Shown: positions 6,628-15,271, counted from the stretch's first letter. The stretch is 18,611 nucleotides of DNA from Flavobacteriales bacterium (GCA_016721005.1 JADKJM010000011.1:1-18611); one strand, 5' to 3'. Numbers and translations: made by a program. Notes: generated by a model not told the origin, from the letters alone.

Positions 6628-7629
6628 ATGCTCCTGCGCCTTTCCGTGTTCCTTCCCGTGTTCTTCCTTGGCCTGCTGGTACTGGCCCAGCCTCCCGTGC
6701 CCGCAACCAATACCACCGATGCGCAGGGCCGCAAGCAGGGCGCATGGAGCAAGGCGTGGCCGAACGGCACGGTCCGGTACATGGGCCAGTTCAAGGATGA
6801 TCGTCCGATCGGCGACTTTAAGCACTTCGATGAGGAAGGGCACCTGACCACGATCCAGCACCACGCCGGTGATGGGAAGACGAGTCGCGCGGAACACTTC
6901 CATGGATCGGGCGCGGTGATGGCCCGTGGGAAGTACTTAGGCCAGCAGAAGGACAGCACGTGGAACTACTACGCCGAGAGTGGCGAACTGCGCAAAGTGG
7001 AGCGCTACCTGAACGGCAAATTACACGGCGAGCAGGTGACGTATTTCCCCGGTGGCCAAGTGGCCGAGAAGGAAACCCGCGCCGACGGCCTGTTGCACGG
7101 CGAGAACAAGAGCTGGTTCGATACCGGCAAGTTGAAATCGGAGGCGACCTACGTACACGGCGAACCGGAGGGTCGCATGGTTTTCTACTTCCCCAACGGC
7201 ACCAAGGAGATCGAGGGCGGCGTGGTGAACGGCGCGCGCGAAGGGACCTGGTACTACTTCAATGAGGATGGCAGCATTCAACTACAAGCGCTGTACGAGA
7301 AAGGCACGTTGGTGAAGGAGCGGAAGGAGAACGGCACGTTCAAGGAGTATTACGACGACGAGCAGTTGAAAAGCGAGGTAACCTACAAGAAGGGCATGCG
7401 CGAAGGCCGCTTCGTGGAGTACCACGACAACGGCAAGTGGGTGATGAAGCCCATGGCGCCTGATCCGGAGTTCGGTACGCCCGGCGACATGGAGCGCGTG
7501 CTGGAAGGACAGATGAAGAAACGCGAAGGCACCTATTTGAACGACCTGCTACACGGTGAGGTGAAGGAGTACGACGAGAAAGGGAAGGTGGTGAAGGTTG
7601 TGAAGTATGTGGGGGGGGAGGAGCAGTAG
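6628..7629 (+). CDS. MORN/YwqK-type repeat protein, secreted
   Basis: 333 residues from the ATG at 6628, which begins the hydrophobic signal peptide MLLRLSVFLPVFFLGLLVLA. From residue 30 onward the protein is a chain of about 23-residue repeats of the MORN_2/YwqK type. Examples are QGAWSKAWPNGTVRYMGQF, HGEQVTYFPGGQVAEKETR, HGENKSWFDTGKLKSEATY, EGRMVFYFPNGTKEIEGG, EGTWYYFNEDGSIQLQ and EGRFVEYHDNGKW. Such proteins are often annotated as YwqK-family antitoxins, but in Bacteroidota they are usually exported repeat proteins of unknown role, and no toxin gene is adjacent. The frame ends in an 8-base G run (7611-7618), so the last few residues could be affected by a length error. Confidence 0.8.
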   Translation: MLLRLSVFLPVFFLGLLVLAQPPVPATNTTDAQGRKQGAWSKAWPNGTVRYMGQFKDDRPIGDFKHFDEEGHLTTIQHHAGDGKTSRAEHFHGSGAVMARGKYLGQQKDSTWNYYAESGELRKVERYLNGKLHGEQVTYFPGGQVAEKETRADGLLHGENKSWFDTGKLKSEATYVHGEPEGRMVFYFPNGTKEIEGGVVNGAREGTWYYFNEDGSIQLQALYEKGTLVKERKENGTFKEYYDDEQLKSEVTYKKGMREGRFVEYHDNGKWVMKPMAPDPEFGTPGDMERVLEGQMKKREGTYLNDLLHGEVKEYDEKGKVVKVVKYVGGEEQ

Positions 7630-7661
7630 GCAGTTAGCTGTAGCCAGTAGGCAGTAGGCAG
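7624..7661. repeat. Short imperfect tandem repeat (cagtaggcag)
   Basis: The unit cagtaggcag occurs at 7624-7633, 7645-7654 and 7652-7661, the last two overlapping. The first copy includes the stop codon of the MORN-repeat gene. It lies in the 99-bp gap before mnmA, followed by cgaacaccgaagaac and similar A/C-rich near-repeats (7691-7720). Function unknown; possibly slipped-strand intergenic sequence. Confidence 0.6.
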
Positions 7662-7728
7662 GGGCGGGAGCAAGCGATCTTCGAGAACCGAACACCGAAG
7701 AACGTTCAATACGAACAACGAATAGCAA

Positions 7729-8835
7729 GTGAGCAAGCACGGGCGCATACTGGTAGCCATGAGCGGCGGAGTGGATAGCTCCGTGGCTGCGCTGATGCTG
7801 CATGAGCAAGGCTATGAGGTGATCGGCGTGACGATGAAGACGTGGGATTACGCGGATAACAGCGGCGGCAAGCGCATCACCGGCTGTTGTGACCTGGACA
7901 GTATCAACGATGCGCGGAACATGGCGGTGAGCCGGGGCTTTCACCACATGATCATCGACATCCGCGAGGAGTTCGGCGATGCGATCATCAGCAACTTCAC
8001 CAGCGAATATATGGCCGGTCGCACGCCGAACCCGTGCGTGCTGTGCAACACCTTCATCAAGTGGGAAGCGTTGCTGAAGCGCGCCGACATGATGGAGTGC
8101 GAGATGATCGCCACCGGACACTACGCCGGTTCACACCAGAACGACGACGGACGCTGGGTGGTGAGCAAGGGCCTGGATCCCGGCAAGGACCAGAGCTACG
8201 TGCTGTGGGGTCTGGAGCAGCAGAACCTCGCGCGCACACGCTTCCCCATCGGGCACTTCCACAAGAGCGAGATCCGGAAGATGGCCATGGACAGCGGCTT
8301 CCCGGAACTGGCCACGAAGAGCGAGAGCTACGAGATCTGCTTCATCCCGGACAACGACTACCGCGGCTTCCTGAAACGGAAGGAACCTGCCGCTTTTAAG
8401 CAATTGGCAGGCGGACAGTTGGTCTCGACCTCCGGTGCGGTGCTGGGCGAGCACGACGGCTATCCCTTCTTCACCATCGGCCAGCGCAAGGGATTGGGCA
8501 TCGCTACGGGCGAACCGATGTACGTGACGGAGATCAAGCCGCAAACGAATACCGTGGTGCTTGGCAGCAAGGACGACCTGCAAGGCACCACGATGTGGGT
8601 GCGCCGTCCGAATTTCCAGATGGTGGAGGCGCTGGATGGCGAAATGGAGGTGGTGACGCGGATCAGGTACAAGGACAAAGGCACGCCGAGCAGCATTTCC
8701 ATGGACGGTACACGGGTGCGTGTTGATCTTCATGCACCGGTCACAGGCATCGCACCGGGGCAGAGTGCCGTCTTTTACGTGGGCGACGATGTGCTCGGTG
8801 GTGGGTTCATCGATCGTCCGACCGCAACGCCATGA
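7729..8835 (+). CDS. mnmA: tRNA-specific 2-thiouridylase MnmA
   Basis: 368 residues with a GTG start at 7729; no in-frame ATG precedes the P-loop. MnmA installs the 2-thio group on U34 of the tRNAs for Lys, Glu and Gln. SGGVDSS at 12-18 is the PP-loop that adenylates the tRNA. NPCVLCN (101-107, C103) and ESYEICFIPDND (199-210, C204) supply the two catalytic Cys that carry and transfer persulfide sulfur. GHY at 130-132, DQSYVLW at 154-160 and TIGQRKGLG are the other conserved blocks, and the C-terminus is the beta-barrel domain. It is cytoplasmic. It heads a plus-strand run in which each gene overlaps or nearly abuts the next: its stop shares ATGA with the following lipoprotein start. Confidence 0.96.
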   Translation: MSKHGRILVAMSGGVDSSVAALMLHEQGYEVIGVTMKTWDYADNSGGKRITGCCDLDSINDARNMAVSRGFHHMIIDIREEFGDAIISNFTSEYMAGRTPNPCVLCNTFIKWEALLKRADMMECEMIATGHYAGSHQNDDGRWVVSKGLDPGKDQSYVLWGLEQQNLARTRFPIGHFHKSEIRKMAMDSGFPELATKSESYEICFIPDNDYRGFLKRKEPAAFKQLAGGQLVSTSGAVLGEHDGYPFFTIGQRKGLGIATGEPMYVTEIKPQTNTVVLGSKDDLQGTTMWVRRPNFQMVEALDGEMEVVTRIRYKDKGTPSSISMDGTRVRVDLHAPVTGIAPGQSAVFYVGDDVLGGGFIDRPTATP

Positions 8836-9517
8836 AAAAGCCGCTCCGTTTCCTCCTCCTGATCATGGGCGTGGCCCTGTTCGGCGCCGCGTGCAACAAG
8901 GACCAAGCGGAAGGCGAGGACCTGGGCTACGGCTACTTCCCGCGGAAGGTGGGTGCGTGGATCGAATACCAGGTGGATTCGATGTGGCGCGATGACCAGG
9001 CCGGTGTGCGCGACAGTGTGAGCTACCGCTTGAAGGAAAAGGTGGTGGAGGCCTATTATGATCCGGCCGGTCGGCTGTCGTGGCGGATCCACCGATTCAT
9101 CCTGAATGCGAACGACGAATGGGTGATCCGTGATGTGTGGACCAGCACAAGCGACAACTTCTACGCGGAGGTGGCCGAAGAGAATGTGCGCCGATTGAAG
9201 TTGAGCTTCCCGGTGCGCTCCGGGCGCAAGTGGGACCTGAACGTGTACAACAGCGAGGCTGAACTGGAGGTGGCCTACCGCGAAGTGGGGCAAGCATGGG
9301 CTGGTCCGGTGATAACCTTTCCGAGGACGGTGCCGATCAAGAACACGGTGGGGCCGAACTTCATCATCAAACGGAACCACGAGGAGCGCTACGCCTGGAC
9401 ATCGGGTTGGTGAGCCGCTATTGGGAGGAAACGGAATCGCAGCCGGATACCGCCGGTATTTTGCGCGTGGTGGGTTGGCGTTTGAACATGGCAGCTATCG
9501 CTTATGGTACGGAATAG
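8832..9517 (+). CDS. Lipoprotein of unknown function (one frameshift near 9393)
   Basis: The signal peptide MKKPLRFLLLIMGVALFGAAC ends in a lipobox with Cys21. The mature part begins with an acidic stretch and continues GYGYFPRKVGAWIEYQVDSM. I recognise the style of a Bacteroidota lipoprotein but no named domain. The first frame stops at 9413 just after EERYAWTSGW. A second frame continues without pause as LDIGLVSRYWEETESQP and ends at 9517 (NMAAIAYGTE). Adding one base at the CC near 9393 joins the two into one 228-residue protein, so a one-base deletion, probably a sequencing error, is the best explanation. The gene starts within the mnmA stop, and its end overlaps the S8 protease start by 14 bp. 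Confidence 0.75.
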
Positions 9518-11041
9518 GACGATCCTCACCTTGATCCTGCTCGGTGGCTTGCTCACCGGAGCAATGGCCCAAACAGCACCCGACACCTATTGGGTACAAT
9601 TCACCGATAAGGAGAACACGCCGTACAGTATCACGCAACCGGAGCAATTCCTGTCGGCACGATCCATCGCGCGTAGACAAGCGCAAGGCATCGCGGTTGA
9701 AGAGAGCGACCTGCCGGTGGATCCCGCCTCCATCGCAGCGGTGCTGCCCACCGGTGATGTGCAATTGATCAACCGGAGCAAGTGGTTCAATGCGATCACC
9801 ATCCGCACCGCAGAGCAGAGCGCGCTGGATGCGATCGAGCAGTTGTCGTTCGTGAGCCATGTGCGGAGCCGGATGCGAATGGTATCGAACGATCCATTAC
9901 CGGAGGACGTGCCAGCACCACCGATGATGGAACAGCGCGGTGGTGAGCCAAGCGATTATGGTGCCTCATGGAACCAGATCTACATGCTCAACGGACATCT
10001 GCTCCATGCTATGGAAGCGAAAGGGCAGGGGATGCTCATCGGTGTGCTGGACTCGGGCTTCGATCAAGCGGATTCACTGCCTGCGTTCGCGGATCTGCGT
10101 GCGCGCGAAGGCATCCTCCTCGAACGCGACATGGTGAACCACGACGGCGATGTGTACGAGGATCATTGGCACGGGCGCTCGGTACTGAGTTGCATGACCG
10201 GCATCCTGCCCGGCTACCTGCAAGGCACGGCACCGCTGGCGGATTACGTGCTTCTTCGCACCGAAGAGGCCGCGACGGAGTATGTGGTGGAAGAGGATAA
10301 TTGGGTGGCGGGGATCGAACTTGCGGACAGTATCGGATGCGATGTGATCAACTCCTCGCTCGGCTACACGGAGTTCGACGACAGCGTGCAGGATCACACC
10401 TACGCCGATATGGATGGCCAGACCGCTCGCATCAGCATCGCGGCGGGCTTGGCTTCGCAGAAAGGCATGATACCGGTGTGCAGTGCGGGGAACAATGGGA
10501 ACGCACCATGGCATTTGTGTGTACGATGGGCTGGGGAGCGATCGGTTTGCGCGTGGAAGGGGATAGCATCGCACCGATCAGCGGTACTTCCTTCTCCGCA
10601 CCTATCCTCGCAGGGCTGGTCGCTTGCCTGTGGCAATTGCATCCGGAGCAGAGCGCGCAAGCGATCATGCAGGCGGTACGCGAAAGCGCTTCGCTCTATT
10701 TCGCACCGAATGATTCCATGGGCTACGGCATACCGGATTTCATCATGGCGCACAACGCGTTGTCCGTGCTCGTAACCGATGAGATCCATGAAACCACTGC
10801 GCTATCCGTGGTGCCGAATCCGTTCAGTGACCGGCTCCTGGTCGATCTGCTCGGTGCTCCTGAGGGCCTGGTCAGTGTTTCATTCCTTGATGTCCAAGGC
10901 CGCGTGGTTCATTCCAACGCGGCAAGAGCGGCTGGTGGGAAGGTGAACTTGTCAGGTCTTCAAGACCTTTTTCCCGGCGTTTACCTCCTGCGCCTTCAAT
11001 ATGGCGATGTCGTGCTGCACCATCGTGTGGTGAAGCAATGA
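9504..11041 (+). pseudogene. S8 subtilisin-like serine protease with T9SS domain; internal deletion and frame change
   Basis: Signal peptide MVRNRTILTLILLGGLLTGAMA. An inhibitor-like propeptide follows at about 28-125 (YWVQFTDKENTPY, ARRQAQGIAV). The catalytic blocks are VLDSGFD (Asp183), HWHGRS (His223), SAGNNGN (oxyanion Asn330) and, in a different frame, GTSFSAPILAG carrying the catalytic Ser. After APWH at 10514 the first frame becomes nonsense. The second frame resumes at about 10517 with VCTMGWGAIGLRVEGDSIAP and runs to a T9SS sorting domain (VVPNPFSDRLLVDLL, then LDVQGRVV) ending at 11041. Compared with what I know of this family, about 40 residues normally lie between the Asn and the Met-Gly-Trp-Gly segment, so roughly 120 bp seem missing as well as the frame. 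This is a real deletion or an assembly collapse. The stop overlaps the aat start (ATGA). Confidence 0.8.
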
Positions 11042-11625
11042 CCGCCACGTCCGGTGTCGCGACCATTCCTGTGGATGTCCTATTGAAGGCGTACGCGCAC
11101 GGCATCTTTCCGATGGCGCACGAGGATGGCGAATTGTATTGGCATGAGCCGGATCCGCGCGCGGTCTTCGATCTTCCCTCGATCAAACCCGACTCTACCG
11201 CAGCGCGTGTGATGCGTTCAGGTCGGTACACGATCACCCTGCATCACGATTTCGAAGCGGTTGTGCGCGCGTGTGCTACTCGCGAAGAGACCTGGATCGA
11301 TGAGCGCATCATCGGGAGCTATGTCGCATTGCACGCAACTGGGCATGCGCATTCAGTGGAGGTCCGGGAAGGAGAGAAGCTCATTGGGGGGATCTATGGT
11401 GTCGCGCTCGGCGGTGCCTTCTTCGGCGAAAGCATGTTCGGAGTGAACAATGCAGGCAAGGTGGCGTTCCATTCACTGGTGAAGCATATCCAACAACAAG
11501 GATTCGTGCTGTTCGACAGCCAGTACCTCAACCCGTTCACTCAGCGCTTGGGCGCGATCGAGATCCCGAAAGCTGACTTCATACAGCGATTGGATCACGC
11601 GCTCTCATTGACTGCGCACTTCTGA
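11038..11625 (+). CDS. aat: Leucyl/phenylalanyl-tRNA--protein transferase
   Basis: 195 residues. The enzyme moves Leu or Phe from aminoacyl-tRNA to proteins with N-terminal Arg or Lys, marking them for ClpS/ClpAP degradation (N-degron pathway); it is cytoplasmic. Conserved blocks: LLKAYAHGIFPMAHEDGELYWHEPDPRAVF, ETWIDERIIGSYVALHATGHAHSVEV, LIGGIYGVALGGAFFGESMF and RLGAIEIPKADF. The GGAFFGESMF core and the HSVEVW-like block identify the family without ambiguity. The ATG overlaps the S8 protease stop in ATGA, and its own stop is 3 bp before the DUF2141 start, so it sits inside the mnmA transcription run. Confidence 0.95.
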   Translation: MTATSGVATIPVDVLLKAYAHGIFPMAHEDGELYWHEPDPRAVFDLPSIKPDSTAARVMRSGRYTITLHHDFEAVVRACATREETWIDERIIGSYVALHATGHAHSVEVREGEKLIGGIYGVALGGAFFGESMFGVNNAGKVAFHSLVKHIQQQGFVLFDSQYLNPFTQRLGAIEIPKADFIQRLDHALSLTAHF

Positions 11626-11628
11626 GCG

Positions 11629-12051
11629 ATGCGTTGCGTGCTGCTCATCGGGTTGCTTGTCGCATGTGCTTCAGAGATACACGCGCAGTCCAACGCGATC
11701 CTGGAGATCGTGCTGAGCCGCCCGGATGCCGGTGGGACCTTGCGCGTCGCGATCTGTCCGGATGAAGCTTCCTACGATAAGGAGAAGGGATGCATTGTGC
11801 GAAGTGCGTCTGCCAGTGGAGCGGTTGTACGGGTGCCGCTCACTGGTATCGCCACGGGCACTTACGGCATCAAGATCTTTCACGACGTGAACGACAACGG
11901 CGTGCTCGACACCAATTGGATCGGTATCCCGACGGAGCCTTACGGATTCAGCAACGATGCCATGGGGACGTTCGGCCCGCCGGGGTTCAAGGAAGCGGCA
12001 GTGGAATTCGGTGTCCCGAATGCGGTGATCCGTATCCGGATGAAGGGCTAG
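11629..12051 (+). CDS. DUF2141 domain protein, exported
   Basis: 140 residues with the signal peptide MRCVLLIGLLVACASEIHAQ. The rest matches the DUF2141 pattern: LRVAICPDEASYDKEKG, then the glycine-rich GIATGTYGIKIFHDVNDNGVLDTNWIGIPTEPYGFSND, then a C-terminal strand FGVPNAVIRIRMK. The aspartate-rich HDVNDNGVLD resembles a calcium-binding loop. The protein probably acts in the periplasm or at the surface; its role is unknown. The stop codon at 12049-12051 shares the palindrome CTAG with the stop of the convergent HAD gene, so the two genes overlap by four bases. Confidence 0.85.
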   Translation: MRCVLLIGLLVACASEIHAQSNAILEIVLSRPDAGGTLRVAICPDEASYDKEKGCIVRSASASGAVVRVPLTGIATGTYGIKIFHDVNDNGVLDTNWIGIPTEPYGFSNDAMGTFGPPGFKEAAVEFGVPNAVIRIRMKG

Positions 12052-12727
12052 CGTTGGGCACGCACGATCTCAGGAACCACGACCTGTCGCTCGGCGAGGT
12101 AACGCTGGTAATCCGCGCTGTACGCCGCCCTGCGATCGATCGTTTCGCCGTAGCGCCCCATGATGTGAAGCAGTGCATCCGTCGCTTCGCGCAATCCGTT
12201 CAGTCCGCCGCTGAACGCGGTGACCACATCGGCGCTGCCGCGCGCGATCACGCGCTCCACGAACGCCTGGCCTGCCGGGTGCCGCATGAGGACGCGGAAT
12301 CCACATCGATCGGCCACAGAGAGATCGATCGCATCATCAAAGAAGAAGGCGACCTGTTCCGCGCGCAGTTGGTGCTTTGCAAGGAAAGCATCGAAGGCTT
12401 CGGGCTTGTGGATGAAGCCCATGTAGAGGCCGTGCATCCGTTCGCGTTGCACGAAACGCTCCGCGTGTCCGTTGTGCTGGCCGGTGATCACCGCCGCGTA
12501 GGGGAGGTGTTCCTCATTCTGAAGCCAAAGACCGAAGCGCAGCATATTCACGCCCATGCTGCCCACTTCACTGAAGGACTGCCGCCGTCGATGTCCTTCC
12601 AGCCGTCGTTGAAGACGCCGTCCCAATCAAAGATCACCGCGCGGATCGTGCGCAGTCGCTCGCGAAGCGCTTCCGGTGAATGCAGGAACAAGGTTCCTTG
12701 ATCGCGGAAAGACTTCAGGTCGTCCAT
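12048..12727 (-). CDS. HAD-superfamily KdsC-like phosphatase (one frameshift near 12577)
   Basis: The ATG at 12727 opens MDDLKSFRDQGTLFLHSPEA and then AVIFDWDGVFNDG, the HAD motif I with its two Asp. This frame stops early, but the next frame continues SEVGSMGVNMLRFGLWL. Adding one base at the CC near 12577 gives GGSPFSEVGSMG and a single protein of 226 residues. VITGQ is motif II, the Lys in IHKPEAF a plausible motif III, and FFFDDAIDLSVA motif IV. The pattern fits the KdsC/YrbI-like tetrameric phosphatases that act on small sugar phosphates such as KDO 8-phosphate. The position two genes downstream of kdsA supports a role in KDO synthesis. The C-terminal part (AYSADYQRYLAERQ) is longer than in classical KdsC, so a related phosphatase is possible. 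Confidence 0.8.
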
Positions 12728-12733
12728 CGCAGC

Positions 12734-13754
12734 TTAGCCAGCGATCGCCTTCAGCAGGTCCTGGATGTCGAGCATGCCGAGCTGCTTGCCGTTCTCGCTC
12801 ACACTCAGCGTATCCACCTTGTGCTCCTTGAAGGCTTTCTGCGCGTCATCGAGCAAGGCCTCCGGACTGATGGTGAAGGGCGCGTTGAACTTCAGCGTGC
12901 TCATCTTCTTCGCGAGGAATTTGTTGCCTTCCTTCTCGATGCCGCGGCGCAGGCCACCGTCGGTGAAGACACCCACATTCTTGCCTTTGCCGTCCATCAC
13001 CATCACGGCGCCGAAGCCGTGTTTGGTCATACCACCAAGGCCTCGGTCACCGTTGCGCTGTCCTTCACTATGGGGTTGCTGTGCGTGAGGATGTCCTTCA
13101 CCTTCATGGTGATCAGGCGCGTATCCACGTAGAACTGCTGCGTGCCGATCGCGGTGAAGTGGGTGTCGGTGAGCTGCTTCATCAGCTTCCATGGAACGGT
13201 GATCGTGTGAACGCCGTCTCCACGGCGTTGCGCACATGCTCCACCGTGCGCACACTGCTGAACATGATCTTGCTATCGTAGCCGTAGTAGTTCACGGCCT
13301 CCACGCATTGCTGCACCAACGCAAGTGCATCGTGTCCTTGGTCCTGCAAACGACCGACGAGCGGGCACACGTAATTGGCACCGGCCTGCATGGCCATGTA
13401 CGCTTGTTGCAGCGTGTACACCAGGTGAACGTTCACCATGATGCCGTCCTTCCGCAGCATGCGACATGCGCGAAGGCCTTCGAGGCTGACAGGGATCTTG
13501 AAGACGGTGGTCTCCTTCTTCAGGCCCATCTTCAATTGACGCTTGGCCTCCTTCACCACATCCTCTGCGGTCTCGCCAAGTGCTTCCACTTGTAAGATGG
13601 GGACCTTCTTCGCGAGGTCCAGGATCATCTTGTCGATGTTCGTGACACCGCCGCGGTGCATGAAGGTGGGTGTGGTGGTGAGACCGGTGAGGAAGCCGAG
13701 TTTGAAGGCTTCGTCGATCTCCTTGATGTCAGCGCTGTCGAGATATAGTTCCAT
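12734..13754 (-). CDS. Transaldolase/F6P-aldolase-like domain fused to CBS-domain pair (two frameshifts)
   Basis: Three frames join into one 340-residue protein if one base is added near 13215 and one near 13032. Residues 1-215 are a TAL/FSA barrel: MELYLDSADIKEIDEAFKLG, GLTTTPT, VFKIPVSLEGLRA with the Schiff-base Lys86, VNVHLVYTLQQAYMAMQAGA, YVCPLVGRLQDQGHDAL, and SVRTVEHVRNAVE continued by TVPWKLMKQLT. Residues from about 232 form a CBS pair: MKVKDILTHSNPIVKDSATV, MTKHGFGAVMVMD, VGVFTDGGLRRGI (usually TDGDLRR), MSTLKFNAPFTISPEA and DTLSVSENGKQLGMLDIQDL. This CBS pair resembles the tail of KdsD arabinose-5-phosphate isomerases, but the SIS domain is absent. The gene lies between kdsA and a KdsC-like gene. 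The domains are clear; the reaction is inferred. Confidence 0.85.
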
Positions 13755-13759
13755 GGTGT

Positions 13760-13797
13760 GAGAACGCGGAGGCGCAGTGGCGCCGAGAACGCAGAGG
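13760..13797. repeat. Pair of 13-bp direct repeats between kdsA and the transaldolase gene
   Basis: gagaacgcggagg (13760-13772) and gagaacgcagagg (13785-13797) differ at one base and are 25 bp apart, filling almost the whole 43-bp gap. Similar short degenerate repeats recur between genes in Bacteroidota. They have no evident function here and do not form a terminator hairpin. Confidence 0.6.
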
Positions 13798-14643
13798 TTA
13801 GGCGTTGATGGGTTGGTGGCGATACTGGACCTCCACGGCGTGGAGGTCGAGGAGCGGTTTCAGGAATTCTTCGAGGTCGTACACGCAGAGCTGGCTGGCG
13901 GCATCGCACAAGGCTTTGCTCGGGTCGGGGTGCGTTTCGATGAAGACGCCATCGCAGCCCGCAGCCACACCGGCGCGAGCGATGCGTGGGCATCACCTCG
14001 CGGTTGCCGCCTCTCGGATCGGCGCTGGGGATGCCGTATTTGCGAATGCTGTGCGTGATGTCGAATACCACAGGATAGCCGGTCTTACGCAAGTGGTAGA
14101 AGGAGCAGGATCCACCACCATGTCGTTGTACCCGAAGGTGTAGCCGCGTTCAGTAAGGATGATCTGGCTGTTGCCGACGCTCTCGCATTTCTGCGCTGGC
14201 TTGATCATGTTGTCCGGCGCGAGGAACTGCCCGTGCTTGATGTTGATCACCGCACCCGTCCTTGCCGCCTCTGTGACCAAGGTGGTCTGCATGCACAGGT
14301 AAGCCGGGATCTGGAGCACATCGCACACTTCAGCGGCAGGCGCGGCCTGGCTGGGGTAGTGGATGTCCGTGAGGATCGGGAAGCCGAAGTCCTTCTTGAT
14401 CCGCGCCAGCACCTTCAAACCTTCATCGAGGCCGGGGCCTTGGTAGAAATCGACGCTGCTTCGATTGTCCTTGGTGAAGCTGCTCTTGTAGATCACCGGC
14501 ACCTTCATGCGCTCGCTCACCTCCTTCAACTTCTCGGCGGTGCGCAACATCACGTCCTCCGTTTCGATCACGCAGGGACCGCTGATGAGAAAAAGCTCAT
14601 CCGCACCGCATGGGATATTGCCGACTTGAACGATCCTTGTCAT
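13798..14643 (-). CDS. kdsA: 3-deoxy-8-phosphooctulonate synthase KdsA (two frame breaks)
   Basis: KdsA condenses arabinose 5-phosphate with phosphoenolpyruvate to KDO 8-phosphate, the first committed step to the LPS inner core. I chose the ATG at 14643 (MTRIVQVGNIPCGADELF); a TTG three codons upstream is unlikely. Conserved blocks: LISGPCVIETED, VIYKSSFTKDNRSS, YQGPGLDEGLKVL, FPILTDIHYPSQA, QIPAYLCMQTTLV, GAVINIKHGQFLAP and YTFGYNDMVVDP. The frame breaks near 14110 (one base missing) and continues as SFYHLRKTGYPVVFDITHSI. It breaks again near 13986 (one extra base or two missing) and finishes RAGVAAGCDGVFIETHPDP to a TAA at 13798. The corrected length, about 281 residues, equals the family norm. 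All active-site segments are present, so this is probably a functional gene with sequence errors. The start is 16 bp after the FAH-fold gene. Confidence 0.9.
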
Positions 14644-14659
14644 GGTCGGCAAAGGTATC

Positions 14660-15270
14660 CTACCGCTTGGAAGGGGCCTTCTCCACTTTCAGGTCGAAGA
14701 GGAGTTCGCCCAGCATGTAACCTTCCAGTCGGTCGCCAGCCGCGATCGGCCCAACGCCAGCAGGGGTTCCAGTGAATAGAAGGTCGTCCGGCTGAAGGGT
14801 CATGTACCGCTCCACAGTGGCGATCAACGTGGCCACATCAAAGAGCGTTTGGCCGCTGTGTCCGCTCTGGGCCACATGTCCGTTCTTCTTCAGCATGAAG
14901 TCGATGTGATGCCCCTTTGGGAAGGACTCGAGCGCTACAAGGCGTCAGCGACATAAGCCGCCCCGTCGAAGGCCTTGGCCTTTTCCCACGGCAATCCGCC
15001 CTCCTTCAATGCCAGTTGAAGGCTGCGAGCGGTGAGGTCCAAGCCGATCGAGACCTTGTCCGCTTGGGCTTTTCCATTCTTCCGGATGATGGAATAGACC
15101 AGTTCGATCTCGTGATGGATATCTGAACTGAAAGACGGTAGCACGGTCGGTCCGCCGATGGGGATCAATGCGCTTTCCGGTTTCAGGAAGACCACGGGTT
15201 CACCGGGGATCGCATTGCCGAGCTCCTTCGCGTGGTCGCTGTAATTGCGACCGATGCAGACCAGCTTCAT
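14660..15270 (-). CDS. Fumarylacetoacetate-hydrolase-fold protein (one frameshift near 14938)
   Basis: The ATG at 15270 opens MKLVCIGRNYSDHAKELGNA and then EPVVFLKPESALIP, the standard start of short FAH-family hydrolases and isomerases. DIHHEIELVY at 50-59 supplies the metal-binding Glu54 and Glu56, and IGLDLTARSLQ contains Asp78. The first frame stops after FDGAAYVADAL. The next frame continues ALESFPKGHHIDFMLKKNG to LLFTGTPAGVGPIAAGDRLEG and a stop at 14660. One added base gives a 203-residue protein, the family length. These enzymes hydrolyse or decarboxylate acyl-pyruvates or oxaloacetate tautomers; the substrate cannot be told from sequence. The start is one base after the exonuclease stop. 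Confidence 0.85.
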
Positions 15271-15271
15271 C

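Noticed and set aside
6628..7629. Toxin-antitoxin system based on the YwqK-like repeats
   Set aside because: No toxin-like partner gene is adjacent and the protein has a signal peptide, so the antitoxin label is not supported.
12734..13255. A separate CBS-domain gene distinct from the transaldolase gene
   Set aside because: The first third of this frame is nonsense. A continuous protein reading (KLMKQLT, then MKVKDILTHSNP, then MTKHGFGAV) crosses the frames and links the CBS pair to the aldolase domain, and the corrected length is a whole number of codons.
14644..14652. TTG start for kdsA three codons upstream
   Set aside because: An ATG at 14643 begins the conserved N-terminus, and a rare TTG start is unnecessary.
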